Source of the DNA: Lamellibrachia satsuma
Lineage: Eukaryota; Annelida; Polychaeta; Sabellida; Siboglinidae
Direction of reading: 5' to 3'
Assembly: GCA_033239005.1 (NCBI GenBank)
Contig: BSQZ01000073.1
Location: forward strand, 2,916,001-2,980,000
DNA: 64,000 bases
The notes beneath the pieces are model-generated. The model was not told the DNA's origin and ran no database searches. It worked only from the letters and a program-made list of their open reading frames with translations. This document shows positions 33,475-45,554 of this stretch, piece after piece (the stretch's first letter is position 1; the number at the start of each line of letters is the position of its first letter). The translations under genes and the position numbers were made by a program.

Positions 33475-33835
33475 TGTTACGGACGGAATATATTATTTAT
33501 GTTGGGCAGTATGTTGCCGTGTGTTTGGCTCCCTCTGGTGGAGTTGGTTAAAATGTCGGTACTTTATGATTGATTTCGCTCAATCATTCTTGCAGACTGT
33601 ACCTCGCACTCACTGCACGCGCTTTTGCTACACACCACTCACTATCTACTCGTTACTTCGATATCGTCAACTAGTCAACTTGCTACGTCAAATATGTATG
33701 CGTCAACCTATTATGTACTACCTGTATACATCGATAATTATACGTCAAAGGACAAATAAAGCGAGCGTTTCTTAAAATGGCCATGTCATACTTGAAGTTG
33801 AACTCGACGACACCGCTGACAAACCGCCAATTACA
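33475..33835 (+). repeat. BEL 3' LTR, 361 bp
   Basis: It runs from TGTTACGGACGG to CCAATTACA, so it has TGT...ACA ends. The last ~110 bp match the 5' LTR remnant at 20975-21131. An AATAAA signal at about 33755 is shared with it. The sequence immediately after the LTR is LINE D coding (minus strand), so the BEL probably inserted into LINE D. Confidence 0.87.
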
Positions 33836-34470
33836 CATCCATCAGCATTGTGAATATCCACATTTCTACACAACTGTACAAGTCTGTGACCGTAATTGTT
33901 GACACATGTGTCACACACACTACTTTCAATTGGAAAACCTAAAGTTTCTAGTGTAGATTCTTTGAAAAGGTAATTCCTATCTATGTGGTCTGAACCCAGT
34001 ACATCAATTATATGATCATCAAATCTTACGAAACCAAGAAGGTTACCGCACCTGGCATTAAAATATCAAATCAGTGCAACTTGATATTTTTTACATTTCA
34101 ATAATAAAAAATATATAATTCAATATCATAAAAAATACTAAAATTTGAATAAGGAGATGATTCCGGAGGAATATAAACAATTCCTAAAAGCAAGTTTTTA
34201 TCTGGAAGTTTTTCATCAATTTCAAGCCAAAATGCACACCCATTGGAACTTTCAAGAGGCTTAACAAACTCTAAAAGATACTCTTTTACAAGTAAAGCAA
34301 TCCCATCAGATTGTGTTTTGCAAACTGTTCGATTAAACATGTAACATTTATACCCAGAAATTACAATTATCAAAATGATCTAATCTAGTTTCACCAAAAC
34401 AGACAAAGTCAATTTGTTCAATATATTGTTCAACATCTATACCCTTTAATTTAGTTTTAATCCCACCTAC
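33836..34470 (-). pseudogene. LINE D endonuclease fragment
   Basis: From 34470 downward: [34 protein letters not shown] (catalytic Glu block), then after a frameshift [36 protein letters not shown], and LLLGIVYIPPESSPYSNFSI. After an internal deletion, GNLLGFVRFDDHIIDVLGSD and STLETLGFPIESSVCDTCVN follow to 33836. This is the N-terminal two thirds of an APE-type endonuclease. The C-terminal SDH block is lost at the BEL LTR border. Confidence 0.83.
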
Positions 34471-35355
<885 letters not shown>

Positions 35356-35745
35356 CTACGATGACATTCTTCTAATCCCAGTCGGGGTTATCCACTCCAA
35401 GTTTGAATAGATCGTCTGAAGTGTCAACAATGATGTGCTTGTGCCTGACGAGCTCCTTCTCTTGGATGAGGCAGTGAACCTTTCCCTTGTACAGACAGTT
35501 TTAACACTCGACACATCTTTGCAGTAGCGGAATGTCTTATAACGGGAAGATATGAGGTCTTCATTGATCATAATGCTTCTTGTGGCTTCACTATCACGCA
35601 ACTTTTCTTTTTCTTAAAATGTCCTGCGCTTTGGCTCTGGAAACGAACTTGCAGATCATCGGTCTAGACTGTCTTCCTTTTCCTTCCGACCCGATGGCAA
35701 GCGGACATTTCAGCTGGGGTAACATATGCATCCAGGTGTTCGAGA
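35356..35745 (-). pseudogene. LINE ORF1 C-terminal fragment (RRM/CTD-like)
   Basis: From 35745 downward: VLEHLDAYVTPAEMSACHRV, then GRKRK, PMICKFVSRAKAQDILRKRK, MINEDLISSRYKTFRYCKD, and a basic/acidic end reaching VDTSDDLFKLGVDNPDWD in a shifted frame. The CHRVG, P-I-I-x-K-F and (I/T)E-(D/N)L-x-x-x-R landmarks are those of LINE ORF1 RNA-binding C-terminal regions. The LINE F ORF1 at 59284-59601 has the same order (SHRLGKP, SIIVKF, ITENLMRRR). Frameshifted and isolated from any RT. Confidence 0.75.
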
Positions 35746-36179
<434 letters not shown>

Positions 36180-36275
36180 TACAGTGGTAAACTAAAAGAA
36201 AGTCAAAGTAAAAAATAACACATTTTGCTAGGAAAGAAAGTAACAGGAAAAAGTATATACACCCAGTGCCGAGTT

Positions 36276-37035
36276 AGCCGTGGTACAAGTGCTACGCTCG
36301 TACTCAGCCCCCCCACCAAAGATTAGCCGTGGTACAAGTGCTATGCTCGTACTCAGCCCCCCCCACTAAAGATTATCCGTGGTACAAGTGCTACGCTCGT
36401 ACTCAGTCCCCCACTAAAGATTATCCGTGGTACAAGTGCTATGCTCGTACTCAGCCCCCACTAAAGATTATCCATGGTACAAGTGCTACGCTCGTACTCA
36501 GTCCCGTACTCATTCCCCCCACTAAAGATTATCTGTTGTACAAGTGCTATGCTCGTACTCAGCCCCCCCACTAAAGATTATCCGTGGTACAAGTGCTAAC
36601 ACTAAATATTAGCCGTGGTACAAGTGCTATGCTCGTACTCAGTCCCCCCACTAAAGATTATCCGTGGTACAAGTGCTAACACTAAATATTAGCCGTGGTG
36701 CAAGTGCTATGCTCGTACTCAGTCCCCCCACACTAAATATTATCCGTGGTACAAGTGCTATGCTCGTACTCAGCCCCCCCACTAAAGATTATCCGCGGTA
36801 CAAGTGCTATGCTCGTACTCAGCCCCCTCCCCCACTAAAGATTATCCGTGGTACAAGTGCTATTCTCGTACTCAGCCCCCTCCCCCACTAAAGATTATCC
36901 GTGGTACAAGTGCTAACACTAAAGATTAGTCGTGGTACAAGTGCTATGCTCGTACTCAGCCCCCCTCCCCGACACACTAAAGATTAGCCGTGGTACAAGT
37001 GCTATGCTCGTAATCAGTCCCCCCCATCGACACAA
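36276..37035. repeat. ~48-50-bp minisatellite with variable C runs
   Basis: The unit contains ccgtggtacaagtgctatgc then tcgtactcag, a run of 4-8 C, and cactaaagattat. Length varies with the C run, and some units are truncated to ccgtggtacaagtgctaac plus actaaatatt. About 16 units are present. It reads as NPWYKCYARTQPP-type peptides in passing frames, which I do not treat as protein. Confidence 0.95.
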
Positions 37036-37282
37036 TAAATATATGTAAATAAATTTTTACAAGTGCAAATAAAGGCTATTACATAGACCGCGTGTTGTAC
37101 TTTTTTTAAGCATGTGAGGGTGTTTTTTAGTCCTACTTGCCATTTAGATGGGGACATTATATCCGGGGAAATTGTTTTACTATACCTACGTTACCCCGTC
37201 GGGACAAATGAAACGTATGTTGTGATGATGCTAGGCCTACTGATTGTAGAGATTTACAGATTATCTCTGCCACCAGCTGCGC
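37036..37282. other. Short unassigned spacer
   Basis: No feature identified. Confidence 0.4.
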
Positions 37283-37425
37283 GACGGCATACACGAACGT
37301 TACGGCATACACGAACGTTACGATGTCTTACTTGCACACCTACCTAGCTATTCTTACTTGCACACCTACCTAGCTATTCTTACTTGCACACCTACCTAGC
37401 TATTCTTACTTGCACACCTACCTAG
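37283..37425. repeat. 18-bp (x2) and 26-bp (x4) tandem repeats
   Basis: The sequence cggcatacacgaacgtta is repeated at 37285 and 37303. It is followed by four units of a 26-bp repeat containing cttgcacacctacctagcta at 37331, 37357, 37383 and 37409. Confidence 0.95.
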
Positions 37426-38031
37426 CTGAGACAACAGAAGCAGAATTAGACAATCTGGTAAGACCTGCCATCGAGACAAACATATGCTTTGGGTACCGTT
37501 CTGTCCACGCCATCCTACAAGTTCAAGGAAACAAACTAAGTACGACCAAGTGCGATAGCGTTGAGACCAAACCATTCAGAGACGAACTTATCACGTGGCT
37601 GCTCCGAATGCCATGTGGCACATAGATAGGGAACCACAAACTGATAAGGTTAGACTGTACATAATACAACATGTATGTCTATAGGGCAACACTTAAGTTC
37701 CTTTTTAAAGTAGATGCTATTTAGTGAAATAGTGTATTAATTATTTTGCCAGTTTGACTGCAATGCTTTTATAAGGGTCATTAAAATATATGCTTCCATC
37801 GCCATTTCTGGAGAATAACCCTTTATATCTATTTGTGCTCTAAAGCACACCTCTCAACTTTTTTGTTAAATATTTCCCAATTTGCCAAACCATATAAGTA
37901 TGACATAGCAGAAGAATATCCACGCAAAATGGAAATATATACTGAAAAATATTTTACCATACAATGTATAACAGTGAATTTAAATACGTGATAAAAACGT
38001 GAAAATAAACGTAATTAAATATAAAGTAGGA

Positions 38032-38032
<1 letters not shown>
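37426..38032. other. Unassigned region with one short open frame
   Basis: The frame that starts in the 26-bp repeat runs to 37625 and has ordinary composition (NICFGYRSVHAILQVQGNKL, FRDELITWLLRMPCG). I do not recognise it. It could be a relic of an element exon. The rest is AT-rich and featureless. Confidence 0.4.

Positions 38033-38092
<60 letters not shown>
38033..38092. repeat. (TA)n microsatellite
   Basis: About 60 bp of TA dinucleotide. Confidence 0.95.
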
Positions 38093-38097
<5 letters not shown>

Positions 38098-38399
38098 GAT
38101 AAGCAAAAAAGTTCTCACGTGTAGCAATTCGCCATTTGGGGACCTTTTGGTGATGTCGCACAATATTGGTGAATTGTTACACAAGGATCATACATTTGAG
38201 ATAATGTGTTCTGGTATTAAAACAATCCAGTTAGTTGGCCGGGATTAACTTGCTGGGCCATAACATGTGTTCATGTTAAAATAGTGTACGTTGACTTGCA
38301 CAACCACGGAAAACTACAGGCGTACTGTATCGGTCAGACATGCGATTGGTGGATTTAACAACACCGCGGGAACGTGCCGCTATTGGTTGATTTGATACC

Positions 38400-38595
38400 C
38401 GGCAGTCATTTAGCGACCCGTCGTATTTCGATTTGAGATCCGTCGCATATATTTGAGACGCGTCGTAATTCGAATTGCGACGCGACATAATTCGATTTGA
38501 TACCCGTCGTAATTATTTGCGACGGTTCTTACTAAGAATGACGACGGGTCGCAAATATTTACGTCATGTCGTAAATATAATTGCGACGCGAGAGT
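38400..38595. repeat. Degenerate ~22-bp repeats of palindromic CGTCG/CGACG words
   Basis: Successive 21-22-bp segments begin ccgtcgtatttcg, ccgtcgcatat, cgtcgtaattcg, cgacataattcg and cgtcgtaattatttgcgacg. The word cgtcgtaattcg followed by aattgcgacg is a near-perfect palindrome with one mismatched pair. The block directly precedes the 23-bp array and is unlike any other part of the window in CpG content. Confidence 0.75.
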
Positions 38596-38610
38596 ATTTC
38601 GTGTTTTTGA

Positions 38611-39061
38611 CCCATGCTTCCATATTTGACAGGCCCATGCTTCCATATTTAACGGGCCCATGCTTCCATATTTGACGAGCCCATGCTTCCATATTTGACG
38701 GGCCCATGCTTCCATATTTGACGGGCCCATGCTTCCATATTTAACGGGCCCATGCTTCCATATTTGACGAGCCCATGCTTCCATATTTGACGGGCCCATG
38801 CTTCCATATTTTACGAGCCCATGCTTCCATATTTGACGGGCCCATGCTTCCATATTTGACGGGCCCATGCTTCCATATTTTACGAGCCCATGCTTCCATA
38901 TTTGACGGGCCCATGCTTCCATATTTGACGGGACCGTGCTTCCATATTTTACGAGCCCATGCTTCCATATTTTACGAGCCCATGCTTCCATATTTGACGG
39001 GCCCATGCTTCCATATTTTACGAGCCCATGCTTCCATATTTGACGGGCCCATGCTTCCATA
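38611..39061. repeat. 23-bp minisatellite, about 20 units
   Basis: The unit is gcccatgcttccatatttga plus cgg or cga, at a 23-bp period. It ends at 39061, next to agcgcaccaa. Confidence 0.96.
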
Positions 39062-39065
39062 CCTC

Positions 39066-39180
39066 AGCGCACCAATTGAAAAGTTTACAACTAGAAGTGC
39101 TTATCTACTAGGAACTGCCTAACCCATTTTGTTTTGGTGCGCTTCCGAGCTTGGGTCTCCATTTTAGCGCAACAGATGTA
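39066..39180 (+). repeat. Dispersed stem-loop repeat, copy 2
   Basis: The part from gaactgcctaaccc (39112) through ttttggtgcgcttccgag, cttgggt and attttagcgcaa matches 12028-12095. TGCGCT (39138-39143) and AGCGCA (39166-39171) can pair. In addition agcgcaccaa at 39066-39075 is an exact inverted copy of ttggtgcgct at 39134-39143, so an extra inverted half-copy lies at the edge of the 23-bp array. Confidence 0.7.
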
Positions 39181-39959
39181 CTTTATATTGTATGGTATTG
39201 CATACACTATGATAGTTCTATAGATAGGCTACTACAGATAGTTCGAATTCGCCATAGACGAATTCGCAAATTTATTAATTTCACCTGACAAAAATAACTC
39301 AGAATATCTAGAAATTTTTATATAATAAAGTTCTTAAAATTAACGAAACAACAAACCACTTTCTGCCTAAAATAATACAAGCAACAAGATTATCTACTAT
39401 GAAACAATGTTTCTATAAACTCTTAAAACACAGCTTGAGTCAACAGCAGGAGTGCTATCGTTATATGAATAAGAAGTTTTTTTTTTCAGATATCAATGTA
39501 GATTTCTAACAAAATGTATAGGGCCTACAGTTAGATTGATACATAATATCAGTAATGAATAAATTTAGCAATAAGTACTTTGTTAGTATTTAGATTTTTG
39601 GACATTTAATTGTCCTGGATTCGTATACATAGGTACATTTTCATGCATGACAACCTTTCTCGTGTTCACTGTATGGTCGCATTTTTTAATTAATGGATAC
39701 AATTAGTAATAGTCCTACTTAAGAGAACTTACTTACAATATCTATGGAAAAGCACATTTATTGAAATAAAGCATGACATAGCCTAGGTTTCATTTCGCAG
39801 TTTTCAAAACCACAGTGACATAATCCGTTGCAATGTTTAGCATGAAATAATTTTTAAGTACACGTGTATGACGGGTAAACAATTAAGTGGGATTAAGGTG
39901 GATTTTGTGAACCACGCAATGGAATCTACACTGGCTCTTTGATTGATATTCCCTAATAC
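39181..39959. other. Unassigned AT-rich spacer
   Basis: No gene or repeat assigned. The region just before 39960 may include 5' RTE sequence. Confidence 0.5.
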
Positions 39960-41760
39960 AGACACTAATGAAAAAACGTAGAGAAATGGTAAAGAACAGC
40001 GCTAGGGACTGCATAGAGTACACAGAGATATGCAAGACCCTTAAAAAGAAAGTGAAAGAAGACATCAGAAAACACAACCTAGACACCATACAAAAAACAA
40101 TAGAGACATCAAAGAACTTGAACAAGGTCAGAAGAACACACATCCTAGGCCAAAATAGACTGATAACACTCTTAGACAATCAGGGCAGAGTAATCCAAGA
40201 CCAGGATAAGATCTTAAAACGAATAGAAGAGTTTTACACCGAACTTTATGAGAGCGACCAAACAGTAACAATACGCACAGACCCAAGAGAAGTACCATCA
40301 GTAACAACATGGGAAGTAGAAGCCGCGCTAAAGAAGATGAAAAACGGGAAGGCAACAGGAAATGACCAAGTCAACATCGAAACGTTGAAGGCAGGAGAGG
40401 ATACCATCGCCAAAGCCTTAGCCAAGCTGTATACAAAATGCATATCAGAAAGACGAATCCCAACTACCTGGAAAAATGCAAAGATTGCGATAATCTTCAA
40501 AAAAGGCAACCAAAAAGACATAACTATAGGCCAACATGCTTGCTATCGAACATCTACAAGCCATTCACAAAGATTCTAACAGCCAGACTGGAGAAAATAT
40601 TAGACGAAAATCAACCCAGAGAACAGGCAGGATTCAGAGGCGGGTACTCAACGACAGATCACATCCATGTCATAAATCAACTGAAGGAGAAGTGCCGCGA
40701 ATTCAACATACCACTCTGTATAGCATTCATTGACTATGAGAAGGCCTTCGACTCGGGACAAACCCAGGCAATACTGTCTTCACCCCAAGACCAAGGGATA
40801 GAAGATGCATACATACAACTCATGAAAGATATATACACAGACAGCTCCGTGACAGTATGTACTCACAAAGAGAGCGAGAAAATAAACATCAAAAGAGGAG
40901 TGCGACAGGGGAATACCATCTCACCCAAACTATTCACATCAACACTCGAAAGTATCTTCAGAAGACTGAACTGGGAGAAAAAGGCCTGAAAATAGACGGA
41001 GAATATCTTAACCATCTCCGTTTCGCAGACGATATCTTCCTGTGCACCGAAACACCACAAGAACTAGAAATAATGCTACAAGAACTATGCGAAGAAAGTA
41101 ACCTAAGCGGCTTGAGGATGAACATCTCAAAAACAAAAATAATGGTGGAAGACAACACCCCAATATACGTTAATAACTCTCAGATAGAGAATGTGGAGAG
41201 TTACATATACCTAGGCCAACGCTTCAGCCTTAGGGACAAGAACCAAGACAAGGAAATCCTACGACGAATATGCAAAACATCGCGACATCTTCAAAAGTAA
41301 CTTTGCTATCTGTCTAAAAAGAAAGGTTTACAACTCGTGTGTACTGCCAGCTATGACATACGGTGCTGAAATATGGTCACTCACAAAACAAGCTAAGAAA
41401 AAACTAGCAGCCGCGCAGACAAAAATGGACAGGAGTATGCTTAATATAACATACCATGACAGAAAGACAAACACCTGGGTGAGAGCAAAGACAGGAGTCA
41501 CAGACGTGATAAAAACAACCAGAAGAATGACGTGGTCTTGGGCAGGACACATCAGCCGACTCAAAGATGACAGATGGACAAAGCGCATTACCACCTGGAA
41601 ACCATACGGAAGGAAGAGATTACGAGGAAGACCAGCAAAAAGATGGAGAGACGATTTGGATGAGTACTGGAATGAAACCACCTGGCAGAGAACAGCACAA
41701 GATATGTAAACTTGGAAACAACATGCTGAGGCCTTTGCTCAACCAGGGGACAATACGGCT
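39960..41760 (+). pseudogene. RTE-clade LINE: reverse transcriptase region, frameshifted
   Basis: Three successive frames cover one RT. They hold WEVEAALKKMKNGKATGNDQ and RRIPTTWKNAKIAIIFKKGN; then REQAGFRGGYSTTDHIHVIN, LCIAFIDYEKAFDS (motif A) and INIKRGVRQGNTISPKLFTS (motif B); then LNHLRFADDIFLCTETPQEL (motif C as FADD at 41022-41033) and SGLRMNISKTKIMVED. A last frame (41353-41709) has RRMTWSWAGHISRLKDDRWT and RLRGRPAKRWRDDLDEYWNE. This C-terminal block is characteristic of RTE elements. The catalytic residues are retained, but frameshifts lie near 40525, 40985 and 41300. The endonuclease is absent, as in a 5'-truncated copy. Confidence 0.9.
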
Positions 41761-42343
41761 GATATATAAATAGAATAAAGGCACTTACCACAAGCAACTA
41801 GCACACAAAATCAAACCCTTCGTGAGCACGTAGACTATCTATATAGAATTGATTTCAAACCTTGTTTGACAGTGTTTATTTGCGTTGACATGGCTAAAGC
41901 ATATTGTGCCCGTAACGCGCTGAAAGTACACATTTTGCGGACATATTTGTGGCCTCGACAACCACAAAATATGGCGACGTACCGTTCTGCTTACTTCACT
42001 CGCCAGACGGCAGCCTCAGTTTTCTTTAATCTAACATATGGCGCACGCATACTCCTCTATGGGGAGTCTAAACGAAACATTCAAATTAAATTCTAAAGCC
42101 CCATAACAACTACTAATATCAATTAGTCACTAGAAAGTCCACCTTTCTGTCCTATATTGGATCCGAGAATCCTGTGAATAAAATGTTCAATGACTGAACA
42201 ATATATCATCTCAAAATCAAGTAGATATAAAACAAATTACACAATAAACAGTTCTACTGGAATGGTGACAACACTTTCTACTCTACAAATTGGCTTAGCT
42301 AACTCCAATAGTGCAATTAACCTACTACAATACACGCTTTATG
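41761..42343. other. Unassigned spacer
   Basis: An unrecognised 76-residue frame lies at 41866-42096. No family resemblance or supporting context. Confidence 0.45.
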
Positions 42344-42432
42344 CAGACACTTGAGAACATAAGGCTGGATAAGCTACCAGACACTTGAGAACATAAGGCT
42401 GGATAAACTACCAGACACTTCACAAACATAAA
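42344..42432. repeat. 34-bp tandem repeat, two full copies and a partial third
   Basis: The sequence cagacacttgagaacataag begins at 42344 and 42378, and cagacactt again at 42412, so the spacing is exactly 34 bp. The unit is unrelated to the other 34-bp units. Confidence 0.93.
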
Positions 42433-42659
42433 GAAGGTGAAGGGATTATTCTGCCTTTTTTTTCTCCCAATGAATTAACTCCAAGGACAGTCCACAGACT
42501 TATCCTAATCTTGTGAGTAATTCTAATAAACTGAACAATTTCATTGATTTCCCAAATGGAAAACAGTCCAGTTATATATGAGTTGCCAGCTGCAGCAAAG
42601 TTCAAAGTTCTCACTGAAGGTACTAACATGATTACCGAGTCCATACTCCATGTAATTAT
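42433..42659. other. Short unassigned spacer
   Basis: No supported feature. The following LINE starts at about 42660. Confidence 0.4.
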
Positions 42660-43519
42660 TTATATGTATTCAAGAAAATTGGTTAACCGAACAAGGTGAT
42701 CTATCTCACATCCAATTGGAAGACTATACTTGTATTTCCTTGGATAAAAATAGTACCAAGGGAGGCTTGATTTTGTACGTTCATACTAGATATGATTATA
42801 AATTATTACAATGTATTAAAAATGAAAATTGGGAAGGACAGCTAATTGAAATCACTGGGGGTGGTCTCTTAAGAATTTTCATTATTATTATTATCACAAC
42901 TTGATTGCAAAATTTCGAAAGTTATTATTACTGTAGATTTCAATATAAATTTACTTAAAATGAATTATGAATATTTTAGTTTTATGACACCTTAACAGTA
43001 TTTAGTTTCTTTCTTAAAATAACACTCCCAAAAAAATTGTTACCTAACAATTAATTCACAATTTATTTTATAAACTAAGCCAAATTATGCTACAATCAAC
43101 AGCATTTATTTTAATAAAACAATTTTAGACCACCAGCCATATTTATCGAAACTGTTCCAGCTAAAACATGTCCCCTAAATTAGTCAAAATAGATTTACAA
43201 AACAAAAAAGCTATGTCAAATTTTGCAAATAAAATAACTAATTCAAGTATTATGGAGAAATTAGATCAAAATCCTTCGTGTGATCCAAATAATAATTCCA
43301 ATAAACTATACAGTACTCATGGATATACTTGAAAATGTAAATGTTAAACATGTCATATAAATTTAACAGATAAAAACAAAAACTCATTATGGATAACAAA
43401 TGGCATACTTAAATTCATTAAATACAGAGACAAATTACTCAAGCAGATCAAGTTGACAAATTCCACATCAATTGACTACGCCATTAAAAAGATAAACTTA
43501 AAAACTTATAATTGTATTT
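42660..43519 (+). pseudogene. LINE B, left part: endonuclease and linker
   Basis: CIQENWLTEQGDLSHIQLED (42668-42727), STKGGLILYVHTRYDYKLL and ENWEGQLIEITGG form the endonuclease start. ITVDFNINLLKMNYEYFSF (GDFN block, with G replaced) follows after an ATT-rich insertion near 42885. From 43380, NSLWITNGILKFIKYRDKLL, KQIKLTNSTSIDYAIKKIN and LKTYNCIL form the endonuclease-RT linker. LINE F ORF2 has the same order (SSWITQGIIRSITFRDKLYL). The coding trace stops at 43519, where LINE A copy 2 begins, and resumes at 46913. Confidence 0.82.
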
Positions 43520-43539
43520 TAACAAGATTTAACAAGATT
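43520..43539 (-). repeat. LINE A 3'-terminal tandem repeat
   Basis: AATCTTGTTA twice on the minus strand, identical to 11897-11916. Confidence 0.85.
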
Positions 43540-43619
43540 ACCATCCCAAACAACAAGTTCCAGATGGCAAAGTGGACAAGGAAGTCATTGGCTTATCGAG
43601 AGTCCACACATTTTCTCAT

Positions 43620-44190
43620 CTATGTGTAGCCCACCCATATCAAATATCTGTCAATTCTATTTTTAAACATATTCACACTACTAGCATTAACACAATCATT
43701 TGGCAGTTTGTTCCATTCATTTATCACCCTATGTGAGAAAGAGTACTTTCTCATGTCCAACCTACACTGCTCCTTAACTAATGCTGCTTTGTGTCCTCTG
43801 GTTCTACTGCCTTCTTTAAGATTGAAGAACATATTCCTATCAACATCCTCATAACCGTTCACTATTTTAAATACTTCTATTTGGTCTCCTCTTAGTCTCC
43901 TGGTCTCTAGTGTTGTCAAACCACATTGTAATAAGCGACTTTCATAACTAAGGTCTCTCAATTCTGGAATCATTTTGGTTGCTCTTCGTTTAATTCTTTC
44001 TAGCTTGTCTATGTCCTTTTTACGATACGGCCTCCATGCTTGAATACAATATTCCAAATGTGGTCTAACTATTGCTTTGTACAGGGGTACAATTTGCTGT
44101 TTCTCCTTATACATGATAGTTCTCCTAATTAGCCCTAGAATTTGATTTCCTTTTGAAGCAGCATTCCCACATTGCTCTGAAACTTTCATG
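43620..44190 (-). pseudogene. LINE A copy 2 RT C-terminal region
   Basis: This 189-residue open stretch (MKVSEQCGNAASKGNQIL to FKNRIDRYLIWVGYT) includes RPHLEYCIQAWRPYRKKD, LETRRLRGDQIEVFKIVNG and YSFSHRVINEWNKLPNDCVN. It is the complete C-terminus of a CR1-like RT, ending ~80 bp before the 3' tail. It is nearly identical to 11390-11797 but retains the final ~55 residues lost there. Confidence 0.92.
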
Positions 44191-44336
44191 TCAGCACTAA
44201 ATGTTACTCCTAAGTCCTTTTCTTATGTGGTTCTACCTAGTACAGCATCCCCCATTTTATATTCTTCGTCCATGTTTCCATGCCCTATGTGTATACATTT
44301 GCACTTCCCAAAATTTAATAACATTTGCCATTTTTT

Positions 44337-44800
44337 TTACCATTTAACTAATTTATCTAGATCATCCTGTAAACTTTGTTTATCTGTATCATTTGTAACC
44401 TTTCTGAATACTTTTGTGTCATCTGCAAATTTGAGTACTTTGCTAGATATGTCATCTTCTAGATCATTTATATATATTAAAAATAGTATAGGGCCTAATA
44501 CTGATCCATGTGGTACCCCACTCAAAACCTCTGAAATTATGTTTCCCCTGTTGTTTTACAGTGGTCCGACCTTATCTCGAACGTTCTGTTTACTCCTTAC
44601 ATAAGCATAGAAACTCTTGCTGTCATTTTTTATATTACCTGCCAATTTTTTTTCAAAGGTTCTTTTAGATTTTCTAATTTCAGTTGTAGCTAGGTTAAGT
44701 GCCTCTTTGTAATTTGCATAGTCTTTGTCCTTTCTGGTACGCCTATAAACCCTCCACATAGTTTGCTTCAACACTATTTTTAGTATTTTCTCATATCTTT
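44337..44800 (-). pseudogene. LINE A copy 2 linker and RT palm remnant
   Basis: From 44774 downward: MWRVYRRTRKDKDYANYKEA, KSKRTFEKKLAGNIKNDSKS and VRDKVGPL, followed by a stop. After the deletion comes GVPHGSVLGPILFLIYINDL (motif B region) and VLKFADDTKVFRKVTNDTDK, where the catalytic FADD occupies 44418-44429. Motif A is missing. Confidence 0.88.
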
Positions 44801-44906
44801 ATAGTTACCTTTGTGGAAGTTTCTCCTATACGTTTTTTTATTTTTACTTTCTGATTTTACGTTGAGGTCAAAATGTATTTGATTGTGGTCACTGTTACCC
44901 AATGGT

Positions 44907-45552
44907 TCATGTATTTTTACATTGTCGACTAATTCTTTTTTGTGATGATAAAACTATATCTAATACATTTTTCCCCCTGGTTGGTTCTAGCACGTGCTGA
45001 GTAAGGAAGCTCTCCTGAATTAAAAATAAAAATTGTTGGTCATCACCCCCTGTGCTCTCTAGAGAATTCCATTGTATGTTTCCATGTTTAAAATCTCCAA
45101 TTGTGATACATTCCCCTTTACTAACTTCCTTTATAGCATTTTGTGTTTTTGTGTTATCCGCTTCGTTTATGTTTGGACTTCGATAAACTAATCCAATAGT
45201 TAATTTTGAATTTCCTGAAACTATTTTGCACAAAACAGCTTCATCGTAATCTACTTCGCTTTCTAATTTTATTTCATAAGCCTGAATAGATTCTTTAACA
45301 TCGATCTCTCCTAAACATTACGTATCCTGTCAATCCTAATTCAGCATCTGTAATGTATGTGTTGGCCCATGATTCGGTTATACCAATTATGTGAGGGTCA
45401 ATATCTTCTACCATAATGTTTAATTCGTTTTTCTTATTTATTATACTCCTAGCATTTAAACACACGCATCTATAACCTGCTTCAGACATATTTTTCGGAC
45501 ATTTTATTATTGGCTTATCTGTACTAGCGGCCTCTTGTCCTGCTTGAGGCAT
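44907..45552 (-). pseudogene. LINE A copy 2 endonuclease
   Basis: CVCLNARSIINKKNELNIMV, IDPHIIGITESWANTYITDA and GLTGYVMFRRDR lie in the frame 45552-45295. After a broken ~60 bp, LTIGLVYRSPNINEADNTKT, VSKGECITIGDFKHGNIQW (GDFN with Asn replaced by Lys) and LTQHVLEPTRGKNVLDIVLS follow to 44907. The SDH block lies just beyond in another frame. Same family as 10060-10755. Confidence 0.88.
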
Positions 45553-45554
45553 CT

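Larger units (their letters stand above)
20975..33835 (+). mobile_element. BEL/Pao LTR retrotransposon with nested insertions
   Basis: A plus-strand element with a truncated 5' LTR (20975-21131), gag, zinc knuckle, aspartic protease, RT, RNase H-like segment, integrase, polypurine tract and a complete 3' LTR (33475-33835). Its coding parts match the BEL/Pao layout, including the DUF1759-type gag block and the BEL-type RT. The span is about 12.9 kb because gypsy-1 (24614-30064), a LINE tail (30628-30950), an octamer-rich insert (32115-32515) and three tandem-repeat expansions lie inside it. Every coding block is frameshifted, so the element is dead. Confidence 0.9.

Noticed and set aside
38410..39122. 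Frames reading MEAWARQIWKHG and GPCFHILRAHASIF repeats
   Set aside because: Both strands of a 23-bp minisatellite.
41866..42096. 76-residue frame after the RTE element as a small gene
   Set aside because: No family resemblance, no context and a length expected by chance.
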